A stretch of DNA of 64,000 bases from Paraphaeosphaeria minitans (Eukaryota; Ascomycota; Dothideomycetes; Pleosporales; Didymosphaeriaceae), in the NCBI GenBank assembly GCA_015832175.1, contig WJXW01000016.1, positions 1-64,000 on the forward strand. Direction: 5' to 3'. The number at the start of each line of letters is the position of its first letter. The stretch's first letter is position 1. Both the position numbers and the translations under genes were made by a program. Shown one piece after another: positions 11,800 to 23,010 of this stretch. The notes beneath the pieces were generated by a model. That model worked only from the letters and a program-made list of their open reading frames with translations, was not told the DNA's origin and made no database searches.

Positions 11800-13150
11800 A
11801 GGCTAGGGCTGCTAGGAGGGTAGGGCGGTGTTAGCTAGGAGCTGTTCTAAGTTACTCTATAATAGTAGTAAGTAGGTTAGCAGTTTACGCTTAGGTCTAG
11901 GTTATCTTATCTAGGCGCCAGCCTATACTCTCCTTAGATTGCTAGATGTAATTTCCTATATTATTTATCCACTCCGCCACATTATTAGCTAACGCTACTA
12001 GATTCTAATTATAGTTACTACTACGCTAGGCTAGAGTTATCTAGAGCGAAGGTGTCACTAGGGCTATGTTTATACTAGGAGGGGCAACTACTATTCTATT
12101 ACTACGCTAAGGTGGGGGTATAGTAGGGGAGCCTAGCTCCTAGATTAGGCTAGAGTTCTTAAGCGCCAAGTTTAGGTACCGCTTATACTACTAGGCTAAG
12201 CGGTAGAACTCTACTATAAAGGTAGGTAGCGTTCTAGTTATAGGCTTCTAGAGGTTAGTGCTATACGTTCTAGGATTATAAATGTGCAAATTGCTATTAA
12301 CCTAGCCTCGCTCTATGTATTTAATCTAGAGGCGCAGAGCCCGCCTTAGGCCTAGGTTATTAGTAAAAGGGGCAGAATTATACTAGTAGGTGGCCTTAGT
12401 GCAATAGTAGGCGCTATAGGAGTAGCCCTAGAATAGTTAATAGCTGTACAAATATTAATAATAGTCTAGAATATAAGGCTGTAGACTTACTCTACACGCC
12501 TAAGCCGCCTTAGGCGCCTAATATATTTAATATATATAAGGCCTATATTAGGGTTAGCTAGCTCTTTATCTAAACTATCTCCTTAAAGAACTATGCTCTT
12601 AGTAACGCAAAGCCACTTTAAAGTATAGGTAGGAGTAATAGGGTTAGGGCAATTAGCTAGTACACGCCTCTTAGAGGTTATAAAGGGGTAAAAGTAATTA
12701 CTACTATTAGGCCACTGCGTAGGCGTGTTAAAGCTCTAGAGAATCTTTTCTATCTTAGCGTTGTTAATCTCCTCCTTAGTGTATATATAGCTAGGTTTAG
12801 TAAAGCGCTAGTTTAGGTTTAGAGGATTATTACTACTACTACTACTAGGACTAAAGATATCCGCTAAGGCGGCGCCACCTTAAAGGCTATTATTAATAAT
12901 ATTAACGTTAGCCACAGCCGCGAATAGAACGCTAAAGAAGAGGGCTAGAAGGCTAATAAGAGCATAAAGGCGTATAGCGTAGGAATAAAAGGGGGACTAG
13001 ATTAGGGCTAGAAGGAGACAGAGACAAAGGTAGTTACAAATAGTTAAGGAAGTTAGAATAGGCGTGGGTTAGGGTTAGTATAGGAAAGAGAGAGTGGAAA
13101 AGGGAAGAAAGAAGGTAAAGTAACGTAGATATAAAGAGACTATAATAGTA
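11800..13150 (-). pseudogene. Antisense reading frame between integrase and 3' LTR of Gypsy-1
   Basis: On the minus strand one frame can be followed from about 13,150 to about 11,800 (roughly 450 codons) with few stops, all at plausible Gln/Trp positions. Near its N terminus (about 12,990-12,905) is a strongly hydrophobic stretch that looks like a signal anchor or membrane helix. A poly-Ser run follows at about 12,850-12,835, then a basic Arg/Leu-rich patch near 12,500. I recognise no domain. It is convergent with pol. Low stop density could partly reflect low Gln/Trp content, so the gene call is an inference. Confidence 0.5.
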
Positions 13151-13383
13151 ACGCACTACTAAGGTAATAGACATATAATAATTACATTAAAAAGGGTAGG
13201 AGCGCCGTCCTATCGCCTTATAATAATAAGGTAAATAAATAAACTGCCTAATAAGGGCCCTCGCCCTAAGGCTGCCTTAGGGCTGCCTCTACACTACTAC
13301 CTTACTATAGTATAATACTCCTAAGATCCCTAAGGCTTACCTTGTAACTATAAGACGTTTTAAACTAAGTAAGGTCTAGGGTA

Positions 13384-13575
13384 TATAATAGGCTAGGGCA
13401 TAGCCCTAGCCTTTAGAAGGATCTTAAGGAAAGGAACTGCCCTAAAGAAGTAGACCTACTAAGGAAAACTCTTCTTATAAGCGGCACACCCCCCTATAGA
13501 GACTTAATACCTAGAATTCATCCTTTATATTTGGCACTTATAGTTCTGTTTATTCTCTAAGGCTAGCCCATAACA
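13384..13575 (+). repeat. 3' LTR of Gypsy-1
   Basis: 192 bp, matching 6,438-6,630; begins TATAATAGGCT (RIP form of TGTGATGGGCT) and ends AGCCCATAACA. The upstream purine tract is weak (about 13,366-13,383, AGTAAGGTCTAGGGTA-like). Confidence 0.95.
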
Positions 13576-13580
13576 AATAA
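13576..13580. repeat. Target-site duplication AATAA, right side of Gypsy-1
   Basis: Identical to 6,433-6,437. Confidence 0.92.
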
Positions 13581-13779
13581 CGCGTCTTATATTAAGAAGT
13601 AGAAGGCGAAGTAGATATAGATAGCTACTAACCTTAGGGATATAATAGAGGAGGGCGTAGATCTATAGGATAGGACGTATAACGTGGACAAGGAGATCTA
13701 GCGGCAACGTAATAGTAGTTAGAAGGACTAGTTTAAGCGAATTAAGGTTAAAATGCCTAAGGTACCTATAGCAGGTTAA
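13581..13779 (+). pseudogene. SNF2-family helicase pseudogene, part 2 (C-terminal tail)
   Basis: After removal of Gypsy-1 and one AATAA, the SNF2 register of 6,437 continues here without a shift and ends at TAA (13,777-13,779). It adds about 65 residues, rich in Lys/Arg and Gln, beyond the last helicase motif. The in-frame continuation confirms both the insertion point and the reading frame of part 1. Confidence 0.8.
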
Positions 13780-14825
13780 ACGTTAACACGCTAGGCTATA
13801 GGTAGAATTTCTAATTAGGATAACTAAAGCAGTTTATAAATAAAAAGTTACCCTTCCTAATACATGTGCAGCTGTTTACAGCATTACTGCTACAACTATA
13901 AGTAATCCTAATACTACTCTTTCTAGAGCAAGTGTAGGTTATAAGCCTATAAGCGCACTTCCTACCTTTATTCCCTTTGCCGCTAGGATGCTTTCCCTTA
14001 ACCTATCTAAATAAGAGTCTTCCTTTATATGCGATTTGGCGCCACTTAACGTTAATTTACGCTATTTCCTATTAGTTTATATCTATTTACGTGTTCTTGG
14101 TTAGTTTTAGTACGCTAACAACCCTATAATTAATACTGGCCTCTATTATACTAGTAGGTAGTAAGCCAGCTTTAAGTTAATGCGCGTAATACTATATCTT
14201 AGAGATACGCCCTTAGCTCTACGTTAATAGATTGCCTTGCCCTTCTAGACTAAGTATAACCTTAACAATAGTAGGGTCCTAATTACGCCTTAGTTATCTT
14301 CTAATTTAATCTAGACTTTACTAAGCTTATGACTTATAACTTTCCTATAAGTAACTAGGGATGTGTTTATTAATAGGTCCCCCTAAAGCTAACTTATTAC
14401 TAAACTGTTATAAATAGCTACTACTTAGTGTTAGTTTACGCTACTTCCTGTTAACTCGCGTTAGTGTCTACTTACCCTAGCTTAGAGGTGCTATTCTTAT
14501 GCGTAATCTAAAGCTTAACCTCTATATAAAAGATTACTTTTATAATTCTGGCTTATAATAATGTGTACTTATGGTACTACAGCGTTTTTATAAAGCTTAA
14601 TAAGGTTAGGTGCTAACTACTTAGTATATAGCTGCCTATAACTCCTACAGCTGTTATTAATAATAATACTTAGAACGCTACCTACGCTAGTAAATATAAT
14701 ATTTAAGACGCTATTTGCGTATAGTAGTTATTACTATAACTTTTTAATATATAGCATTACGTCTAGCTTTTAAATTTTAAAAATAGCTATATTATAGTAG
14801 TTTGTCTACTTACTACACATACTAG
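13780..14825. other. Non-coding repeat-rich spacer
   Basis: No coherent frame was found. It contains scattered copies of a GTTAATTTACGCTATTTCC-like word that recurs throughout 14-19 kb and again at 36.9-37.6 kb. Confidence 0.45.
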
Positions 14826-15970
14826 ATTAGGACTTTATATAGGGTTATATATTACACTACTACTCTATCTGCTACTTTTTTATAGTCTAGCGCTGTGTAT
14901 ACACCTCTCTCGCCTTACGCTTATTACGCTTATACGCTACTACCTTCTCCTCTAGCGTAGATCTAGGGCGCCCTCCTTTGCCTACACAGCTACTAGGTGT
15001 GTACCTAAACAGGCCCTACGCTTTACGTAAGGGCGTTATTACTAGAGCCTTACGCTAATCTATAATGCTATAATCTCTACTACTTAGCTAATATCTTATA
15101 TATTAGAAACTAAGCTTTCGCAGGTACGCTGTACAGAGATCTATATAGTATACCCTATAAGGTCTAATAGTATCTATAATAGTGCTTCCTACGCAATAAT
15201 TATACACTATTAGATCCTCTATATTCTCTACATCTTTACTTTATATGCTAATAATAAGCTCTACGTAGGCGTAACGTGTATAAGACTCTAGCAGTATATA
15301 CTACTAGTTAGGAGTATAGTAGATATCGCCCTTAGTAGGAGTACTAGCTAGGGCTAATATATTTACCTTTTAACACTTACGCAATAATAGCCCCGCACAC
15401 GTTTCTACTCTAATAGGGGAATAAGTCTATAGACTAGTGTCCTTCTTTTTTTCTCTTTCTTCTCCTCCTTTCTTTTCTTTAACCTCCTTTTCTTTTTCTC
15501 CTTCTTCCTCCTCTTCCACCACCTTAGCGGCAGCGGCAGCGGCGGCAGTGTAGATAGGTAAGATAGCCCTATTATTACCTTTACTTTAGTCTTTAGCGTC
15601 TACGTGTGTAATAGGCATAGAGCCTTCTACTAAAGGGTTATTAGGTATATTAGTCTTACTAGTGTAGTAAAACCTACGTAGGTGTAGAGGGCGCTTTTTA
15701 ACCTTAAAGACTATAGGTGTTAGCTATTATAATATTACCCTAGACTCCTTAGCTTTTTTAGAGACATCCCTTATCGCAGGACTCTAGGGCCAGAGCTTAG
15801 GGCTAGAGAAGGCGGAGAAGTTAAACTTATTATTATTACTATAGGGCGGGGAGATGCTAAAGAGCCACACGCCCTCTTCTTCTATAGTAGGTAGTGGGCG
15901 CAAGATTATTAATAGATAGTAAGTAGGGCGTAAGGGGACTTTATTAAAAATATTAACTATATACTACACG
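14826..15970 (-). pseudogene. Unrecognised gene with acidic Glu/Lys tract and GRPR motif
   Basis: On the minus strand a coherent frame is readable at about 15,400-14,880. It ends in a basic tail containing GKGGRPR, like an AT-hook core. Upstream (about 15,540-15,440) the strand encodes an Ala run followed by a Glu/Lys/Gly-rich low-complexity tract, seen on the plus strand as a long pyrimidine tract. The part between about 15,970 and 15,540 is less certain. No catalytic domain is recognised. The basic tail suggests nucleic-acid binding, which is inference only. Confidence 0.45.
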
Positions 15971-17330
15971 CAGCGCGTTATTGCAGCTACTATAAGGTGT
16001 AGATATAATATAATACTTACTAGACTAGTTTAAGGCATCTCTAACATTATAAATATTATAAAAGGGCATGTTGGCGCACTTTATAAATTATAAGGTGGGC
16101 TAAAGAGCTAGTTTCTACACATACAACGCGCAGCTTTACCTCCTATTTATTTGTTATTAATAAGAGTACTTAGCCCGTATTAGCGCTAAGGAACATTAAC
16201 AAAAAAACTTAGGCGGTATCTACGCTAGTTAACTATAGAGGCGTAGTTATACGCTAAGTTTTTTTATTATATTACTAGGCCTAGCCTCGCCTAAATTGTT
16301 ATAGATTACTATCTATATTCGCACTATTACCCCTTACATTACAGTCTACCAAATCCTAAGCATAGCGCTTATAGCTATATCTAGGGTTTAGGCGCACTAG
16401 CCTTAGAAGCTCTTATTCTACTTTTTAACTCTACTACTACGCTCCTCCTTAATCTATATAGGCTAGCTAGTCTTAGCTAAAGCACGCTTAGTAATTAAAA
16501 CCTACATAAACTAGTTAATATTAAAGTGTAAAAAGGTTACTCTAATATAAGTATACGCGTTAGCGCTTCGCTAGACTATATTCCCTATATATTACCCTTA
16601 CCGCCTCGCCTAAATTATTATATATTACTGTTACCTAGTGCTAATTCGCGCTGTCTTTTATTACTCTACGTTAATTTACTTATTTCTCCTTACTTAGCCT
16701 AGTAGAGCGCCTTATGTTAAAGTTAATAAGAGATTACTTTATATTTAGCTCTATAGGGCGACTGCCCTACTTCTGTATCCTTTAGACCCTTACTAGATAT
16801 AATGTCTCTAGTGTAAATAAGCGTAGTAGTAGTAGGAGGTGCATACTTTAATAAGATATTCTAATTACATAGAAAATGGCCTATGCTCACGCCTACTCTT
16901 AGGGTATTACACTCTATCTAGTCCGCTTCTACTGCCTTACTAATAAATAGGTGGTATATAAGGAATAAAACTATACTCTTTTATAGATTTCTAAGTATAG
17001 GCATTGTCCTTTTGTAACATTTTACTGTGTAGTTATTTTTTTAACGTCTAGAGTAGTAGATCTAGCCTCTAAAAAAAACTAAGCACGCTAAGCTTTAAAT
17101 CTATTATATAGACTTACTTTCTTAAGGGTACTTATTATAGGAGGCTATAGAAGACTCTATTCTACTTATAGGCTAACTGTAATAGTGCGTAAGGCAGAGC
17201 GGGTATAGTATTGAGGTTTTTATAGACATGTGTATAGGTGTTCCCTATAGGCTCTAAAGTTTAAGCTGCCAGCCCTAGAGAGCTCTACGTAAACTATTCC
17301 CTCTTAATTTACTATACATAGCGCTAGTTT
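15971..17330. other. Degraded sequence without an assignable gene
   Basis: Both strands are broken in all frames even when TAG/TAA are read through. Copies of the GCGTTAATT-like word occur. I see no structural RNA or element ends. Confidence 0.4.
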
Positions 17331-17339
17331 GTGTTAATT

Positions 17340-18520
17340 TAGGCCTTTGCTTATATAGCCCTCTTTTTTACCTAATTTTATATAGTAAAGTAGTAGTGTA
17401 TTCACATCCTTACTATCTATAAGTTAATATAGTAGTAATTTACGCTACTTCCTTTTTATTAGCGTTAATTTGTATAAACTAGCGTTAATGTCCCTAATTT
17501 ACATAATTAGGAGGTCTTACTACTTATACTAGCTCTATTAATTATATTATAATATAGCCCCTACAGCTATACCACATTCTTGTCCTATAGACAACGACTT
17601 TCCGTCTATAGGGTATGGCTGAACATCTTTAGATAAGGAATAAGCAGTATATCCAAATCTTTACTATTTATAGGGCATGCCTATAAGTCCTCTAATAAAG
17701 AATAGGTAGCTTATCTAGGTGCTTACTATGTATTAGGGTTAGTACTAACTTAGTGCCAATTTACGCTACTTCTTATTAATTTGCGTTAATTTGCGTTAAT
17801 TTAAAGAATAAGCAGCTTATTTATATCTTTTCTATCTATAGGGCATGCCTGCAAGTCCTCTAATAAAGAACAGGCAGCTTATCTAGGTGCTTACTATGTA
17901 TTAGGGTTAGTACTAGACTTAGTGCTAATGCACCCTACTTCGCGTTAGTTCGCATAAATTTGCGTTAAGATAGCCTGTTTACCTAAGTGCGAGATACTTA
18001 TCTATGTCTTCCTTATCTATAATCTAAAGCGTAGTCTCTAGGTAGAATAGTTTTAATACTTCTGTACAGATTCTTGCGATTTATAAGTTAATATAGTAGT
18101 AATTTGCGCTGCTTCCTATTAATTCGCGTTAATTGGCGTTAATTTATGTTAATTCGCGTTAATTTACGTTACTAGGACCTTTGCTTACAAAGCCCTCTTT
18201 CTTATACAATGTAGTATGGTGAAGCAGTAGCTTATTTGCATCTATAAGTCTATATAGTAGCAATTTGCGCTACTTCTTAGTAATTAGCGTTAATTGCTGT
18301 TAAGTTAAAGAATAAGTGGCTTATTTAGATCCTTTCTATCTGTGGGGTATGCCTATAAGTCCTAGTAAGTTATAAGTAGCCTATCTAGGTCCTTACCTTC
18401 TATGTAATTACTACAGAATGAGTGCCAATCTACGCTGCTTTCTATTAATTTACGTTAATTTACATTAGTTTGTGTATATTAGTCCTATCTGTGCTGGCTT
18501 TAGCCACATAGGTTGGCGGG
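17340..18520. repeat. Satellite-like tandem and dispersed repeats with GCGTTAATT words
   Basis: A unit of about 170 bp starting GAATAAGCAG and containing AGGGCATGCCT occurs at about 17,636 and 17,807, with a more diverged copy at about 18,306. A longer unit beginning CCTTTGCTTA occurs at 17,342 and 18,178, each followed within about 130 bp by the GCGCTACTTCCTATTAATT word. Runs of GCGTTAATT separate the units. The second CCTTTGCTTA unit is also the first sequence shared by the two large X segments. Confidence 0.7.
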
Positions 18521-19009
18521 GAGCTAGCTGTAAGTTAATAAACATGGCAGCGTGTTTTAGAGATACGCCTAGCTCTGCGTTTATATACTTCTTTTCTTAT
18601 ATACTACGCTAGGTAGCTGCGCTTAACATAAAAGGAAGTACACTTACTTATAAACAACTATTTAAACTAGACATAATTTGTGTATGGTTTAAATGGTTAG
18701 TCTAATATAAGTATATAGATTGGCGCTTTGTAGTACTGTATCTTAGAGATTTGCACCCTACTACCTTGCCTAAATTATTATAAATTACTATTACTTAATA
18801 CTAGCTTATATTAAGTTAATTTACCTTAGTTTACGTGTTTACTATTAGTTTAAATACTTTAGTAGTGTTATAAGTGTTAATTACACTAGCGCGTAGGTTA
18901 TAAATATGTAGTGGAGTATAAGTATAGGTGCTTAGCGCGTTGCTATATTTTCCTTACCTACTACTTTCTATTCTACCTCTTTCTATCTTACCTACTACTT
19001 CTCGCTTAA

Positions 19010-20759
19010 ATATATATTAGATAGCTGTCCTTAAGAATACTGCTACTTACTATAATAGTAGCCCCTACAGCTTTCCTCTAGCTACTAAAGGTCGCGTTCT
19101 TTATAACTTTAGTTACAACCCCCCTAATAAAGCATATAAACAGCTCTTCGCACGCTAGCTTACTATCCTACTACACTCACAAAGCTTACAAACCCCCTAT
19201 TACAGCGCTAAATAGTTGCTTCCTAATAACGCTAGCCACTATAAGCCAGTCCTAATTACTTTATCGCTCCTGTCTACTATTAGTCTAATTTACTAGATGC
19301 TCCCCCCTAATACGCTACCTAATAATATATAGCAATATTTTGTTGCTGCTGCCTAGTAACTTACTGTAGATCCTAACTATTAGAACACTAATAATAATAA
19401 TATTAAAGACCTAAGTAGGGTGCTTTTTTTAGCCTAGGAGCCTTCTTTAAGGTATACGTAGTAGCCCTCTATCTTTACTTCTACCTCTTTGCCTACTAAG
19501 TAGGTCCACTCTTAACTACTATCCTATCTCTCTTCTACGCAAAGCCCCGCGTCCTAGGCGTTACCTGCCTATATTAGGGCGATAACCTACAACAACCACT
19601 GCGCAGAACAGAACTACTAATATAGGTAGGTAGCCTACTAGTAGCGTAGAAAAGTAGTTAAGCTAGGTCTACTTTGCCCTCCCCTAAACGCTAGCTAGGT
19701 AGAAGTTAATACCTATAATAGTATTAACTAGAAAATAAGCCTAATGTTGCTTAAATCCTTAAGTAAAATATTAGAAAGGAAAATAATAAAGGTAAGAGGC
19801 GCGACCTAATAACTATAGCTACTACCCCCTATATAACTACTACTTATATGCTAAATCACGCACAGTTACTTAGTAATAAGACTATATAGTAACACGCTAC
19901 TGCTTTCCTCTCTATTTAGCGCTTTTATAGTAGCCCCTTCCCTATCTCTAGCTAGCTAGGGGCATTACTAGTGGGCGAAGTAGGTACTATATAGGTAACG
20001 TAGGCTATATCCTACGCACCTAGGAGTGTAGTAGATAAAACCTTTACTACTACGCACTATTTAGTTAAGCACTATAAGTGCTACGTAGTAGCTATATATA
20101 TTAAATACTACTAGATAATAGCCTTTTATAGGCGTGCCTATACTAATAAAATAGCTAAGCTAGTAGTAAAGAGGGTATTACCTAAGTAATATAATAGTAA
20201 GGCTATTACTACGCTTATCTAAATAGTTATACCTCTTAGCTATAAGCTGCCTACGTTAGCGCAGAACACATAGAAGCTACGCCTAAACTAAGCTACTTAG
20301 TAGTATAATACTACTAAAACCCTTAACTAGGGCTTTTTGTGCCTAATCCCTAGTAATGTTGCCTATAAGTAGGTAGAGTAGACGCTGCGCGTTAGGGAGT
20401 AGAACCTCTAGCTAGAGGTAGTAAAAAAGGTTAACCTAGAGGTGTACTAGGCAAGCTAGAGGCTAAGTGTGTAGTTAGGCGTAGATAGGTTAGTAGGCAA
20501 GCCTATTAGTAACAAGAATACGCTACTTATTAAGGCGGTTGCACCTACACTGCCTATGTAGATAGAGGAGGCCGCTAATAGCAAAGAGGAGAGTAAGAAG
20601 GGTAAGAAGGGCGAGGAGGGTAAGGAGGGCAAGAAAGGCGAAGGTAAGGGTAAGGGCGAGGAGGGTAAGGATAGTAGGGATAATAAGAGTAAAGGTAACA
20701 CTAAGCTTATACTAGCTTACTTACTATAGCTAAGTCTAGTAGATATGTTTACACCTTAA
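19010..20759 (+). pseudogene. X1 copy A: unrecognised protein with Glu/Lys/Gly-rich C terminus, frameshifted
   Basis: Plus-strand frame of about 580 codons ending at TAA (20,757-20,759). The C-terminal 60 or so residues are a Lys/Glu/Gly low-complexity tract (20,580-20,700) followed by a short hydrophobic end. The preceding region is Gln/Arg-rich and probably helical. Compared with copy B, one base is missing at about 19,726, which puts the N- and C-terminal halves in different frames; copy B has the intact register. The start is not fixed. No known domain is recognised. Conservation of register in both copies apart from this indel supports a former real gene. Confidence 0.55.
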
Positions 20760-20859
20760 GAGTAGTCTTTCTAGCTTAGTATTACTTCCTTTTATAACGC
20801 ATTTAATCACTATTACTAGGGGTTATAAATACACTTCTACTTACACTAGACGCATGCCT

Positions 20860-21350
20860 AACGCTCTTCTATTCTATTTTAAACCCTAATATATTTATAA
20901 GACAGCCTCTCCCCCTAATTTACCTTACTTATGCCCTATGTAATAGATATAGAGTCTTATATTTCCTTTAGTCCTATAGTATACGTTACCCACTTTAAAC
21001 CTTCTGTTATTATGTCTATATTATATTTAAATTAGTATCGTAGAAGGGGTTCTACTAGCTCCCTAGCTAGGGCAGTTCTACTATAACTCTATATAGCGCT
21101 TAGATATATAGTAGGTCCGCGTTAGCTAGTTAAGGCTAAGAATAATTCTTCCTACCTTATAGTTGTTACTAAAATTAACAATACTAATAAAGTGTTGCTA
21201 GAATACATTAGTACTCTTAAGATTCTAGTCCTTACCCTTAATTACTTTAATATTATAACTCTACAGCTCTTTTACCTTTAGGCACTTATCCTACAGGATT
21301 GCCTATGTATCTTAAATAGCGAATTTGTTAATATATAAAGCGTTTTTTAA
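20860..21350 (-). pseudogene. X-frag copy A: fragment related to the U1 minus-strand gene at 24,350-25,080
   Basis: Nucleotide similarity to 24,367-24,830 is clear in two blocks (TTTTAAACCCTAAT and the TCTTATATTTCC region). A block of about 260 bp present in U1 is absent here. On the minus strand both encode a matching FKYNI-x-x-IT-x-GL segment, so the shared coding strand is minus. It is heavily mutated here and function is unknown. Confidence 0.45.
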
Positions 21351-21544
21351 TGGTCTAGTTCTAACCTAGTTAGATACTAGTATTATCCACCTAGGGCAGT
21401 AATTAGTAGGGAGAAGGTAGGACTAGTAATTACCTTTACCCTATTTGTTTCCTATCTAAACGTAATAGGACATAATAGTGTTCCCTATATAGGTTGTCTT
21501 TTGTCTAGTAACAATGGCATATTAATCCTAAAATACTTTGTTTA

Positions 21545-22290
21545 ACTTATTTGTTCTATAAAGGATAGCTAAAAGTGATAGCAGTGCTCTTTAAATAGTG
21601 TGAATTAAGTTCTAGTGTAGTTCTCTTAGACTTCTAGGATGTTATCTGTTAAAGCCAAGTACTCTATAATATCCTACTAGGTCTGCCCCTAGTAAGACTG
21701 TAAATAAAGCGTTAGTGGCTTCTCTATATTATTAACTAACACGTGGTAGAAGAAGACAAAAATCTTCTAGAGTAGTCCTATATAGTAGAGGTAAGGGTCC
21801 TAGTATAGCTCTAGCGAAGTAAGAGGAACATTAGTCTTATGCTCCTATATTACTCTCCTATAGGCGTAGCGGGAGGCTTTACTAGTAACATTTTACTATA
21901 TTCTAGCTATACTCTTTATAGTTACATAGAGATAATATAATTTTAGATTACTTATAGTAGTTAGTACAGCTATATAGCGTAAAGCCTCTACCTATGTAGA
22001 TGTGTTACTAAACACTTATAGGACACCTATATAGGTAACCTAGGGATTTGTAGAGATAGAGAGTGCGCTAGCTATAGCTACTAATTACTCCTACTTTGCT
22101 TTCTTAGCCTATTACAATGCTTTCTAGAGTTAATCTATAAATCTGCTGCTAGTAGGAATAGACATAGGTATAGGGTCTACGCTAGATTTGGCTATAATCT
22201 TAACTCTTTTAGTAGTGGCTTTAGAGCTATGCGAGTTAGTAGATAGTTTAACTATAAATTTACAAGTAAGACAAAGGTTTTAAAATACAG
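21545..22290 (-). pseudogene. X2 copy A: unrecognised minus-strand protein
   Basis: A continuous frame of roughly 245 codons is readable with TAG/TAA at Gln positions, rich in Leu, Tyr, Gln and Thr and probably mostly helical. The same frame is present in copy B at 43,535-44,270. I recognise no motif. The N terminus may extend beyond 22,290, and 22,300-23,010 could not be assigned. Confidence 0.45.
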
Positions 22291-23010
22291 GTAGTATAGA
22301 GGGGAAAAGCTATTAGTAATCTGCGCCCTTTACTTACTTACTATAACAGCGCGTTCTTAATTCTTTGCCTATGTTTATAATGTAGAGTTTGTATTCTTAG
22401 CGTAGGTGTTAGTGCACGTTATAGCTTGCGGAGGACCTAGTAGTAATATAGGTATAGCGACGACAGCAATAAGCGTTAGGGATAATACGTAGGCTAGAGA
22501 AGGCTAGTACTAAGGTATTAGGAACTATGAATTCTTTATATTTCTCTTATAGTAGTAGGTAAAGGTTCCTAAGCTTATTAATACATTCTTAGATAACGCG
22601 CCTCTCTTTACTAGTTATCTCTTATCTATATTCCTTATTAAAATAGGAAAACACCTTACTTAGGAGTATTACATATCTATATAGTACGTAGGTAATAAAG
22701 TAATAGGTTTTATTATAGTAAATGTGTTTAGGAGTCTTTATAGTTAGTAGTAGTGTAATTAATTTCAATCTACATCTATAGTTAAAATAAGTTGGCTAAA
22801 CTTTAGTGCTAAGGGGAGATAAGAAACACTAGGTAATGTTTATTATCCTAGGTTATATAAACACTATATTACACTATAGCCTACTATTCTTTAATCTTAC
22901 TAGCTAAGGTGCTTTAGGATAATAGTAGTCTAATTCCCTCCCTTATATAAGACGCATATAAACAAGTTTATAATTAGAAGCCTATATAGTGTTTAGTTCT
23001 ATAGATAATA

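Larger units (their letters stand above)
6438..13575 (+). mobile_element. Gypsy-1: complete Ty3/Gypsy LTR retrotransposon, RIP-mutated
   Basis: A 7.1-kb element bounded by 193- and 192-bp LTRs and a perfect 5-bp target duplication. Internal order is gag with a zinc knuckle, then protease, reverse transcriptase, RNase H, integrase and a chromodomain-like tail, the Ty3/Gypsy chromovirus order. About 1.7 kb between the pol stop (11,672) and the 3' LTR holds an antisense reading frame. gag and pol each keep one register with no indels over 1.1 and 3.8 kb, so decay is almost purely by transitions. Key catalytic residues are mutated, so it is dead. A truncated inverted copy lies at 59,308-64,000. 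Confidence 0.95.

Noticed and set aside
13060..13085. GGGTTAGGGTTAG, two telomere-like repeats (also single TTAGGG words near 12,620, 17,730, 17,900)
   Set aside because: Only two units, inside the antisense frame of Gypsy-1; no true telomere array.
20456..20701. Leu/Pro/Ser-rich open frame on minus strand
   Set aside because: Antisense of the Glu/Lys/Gly tract of X1; the same artefact appears at 39,171-39,383.
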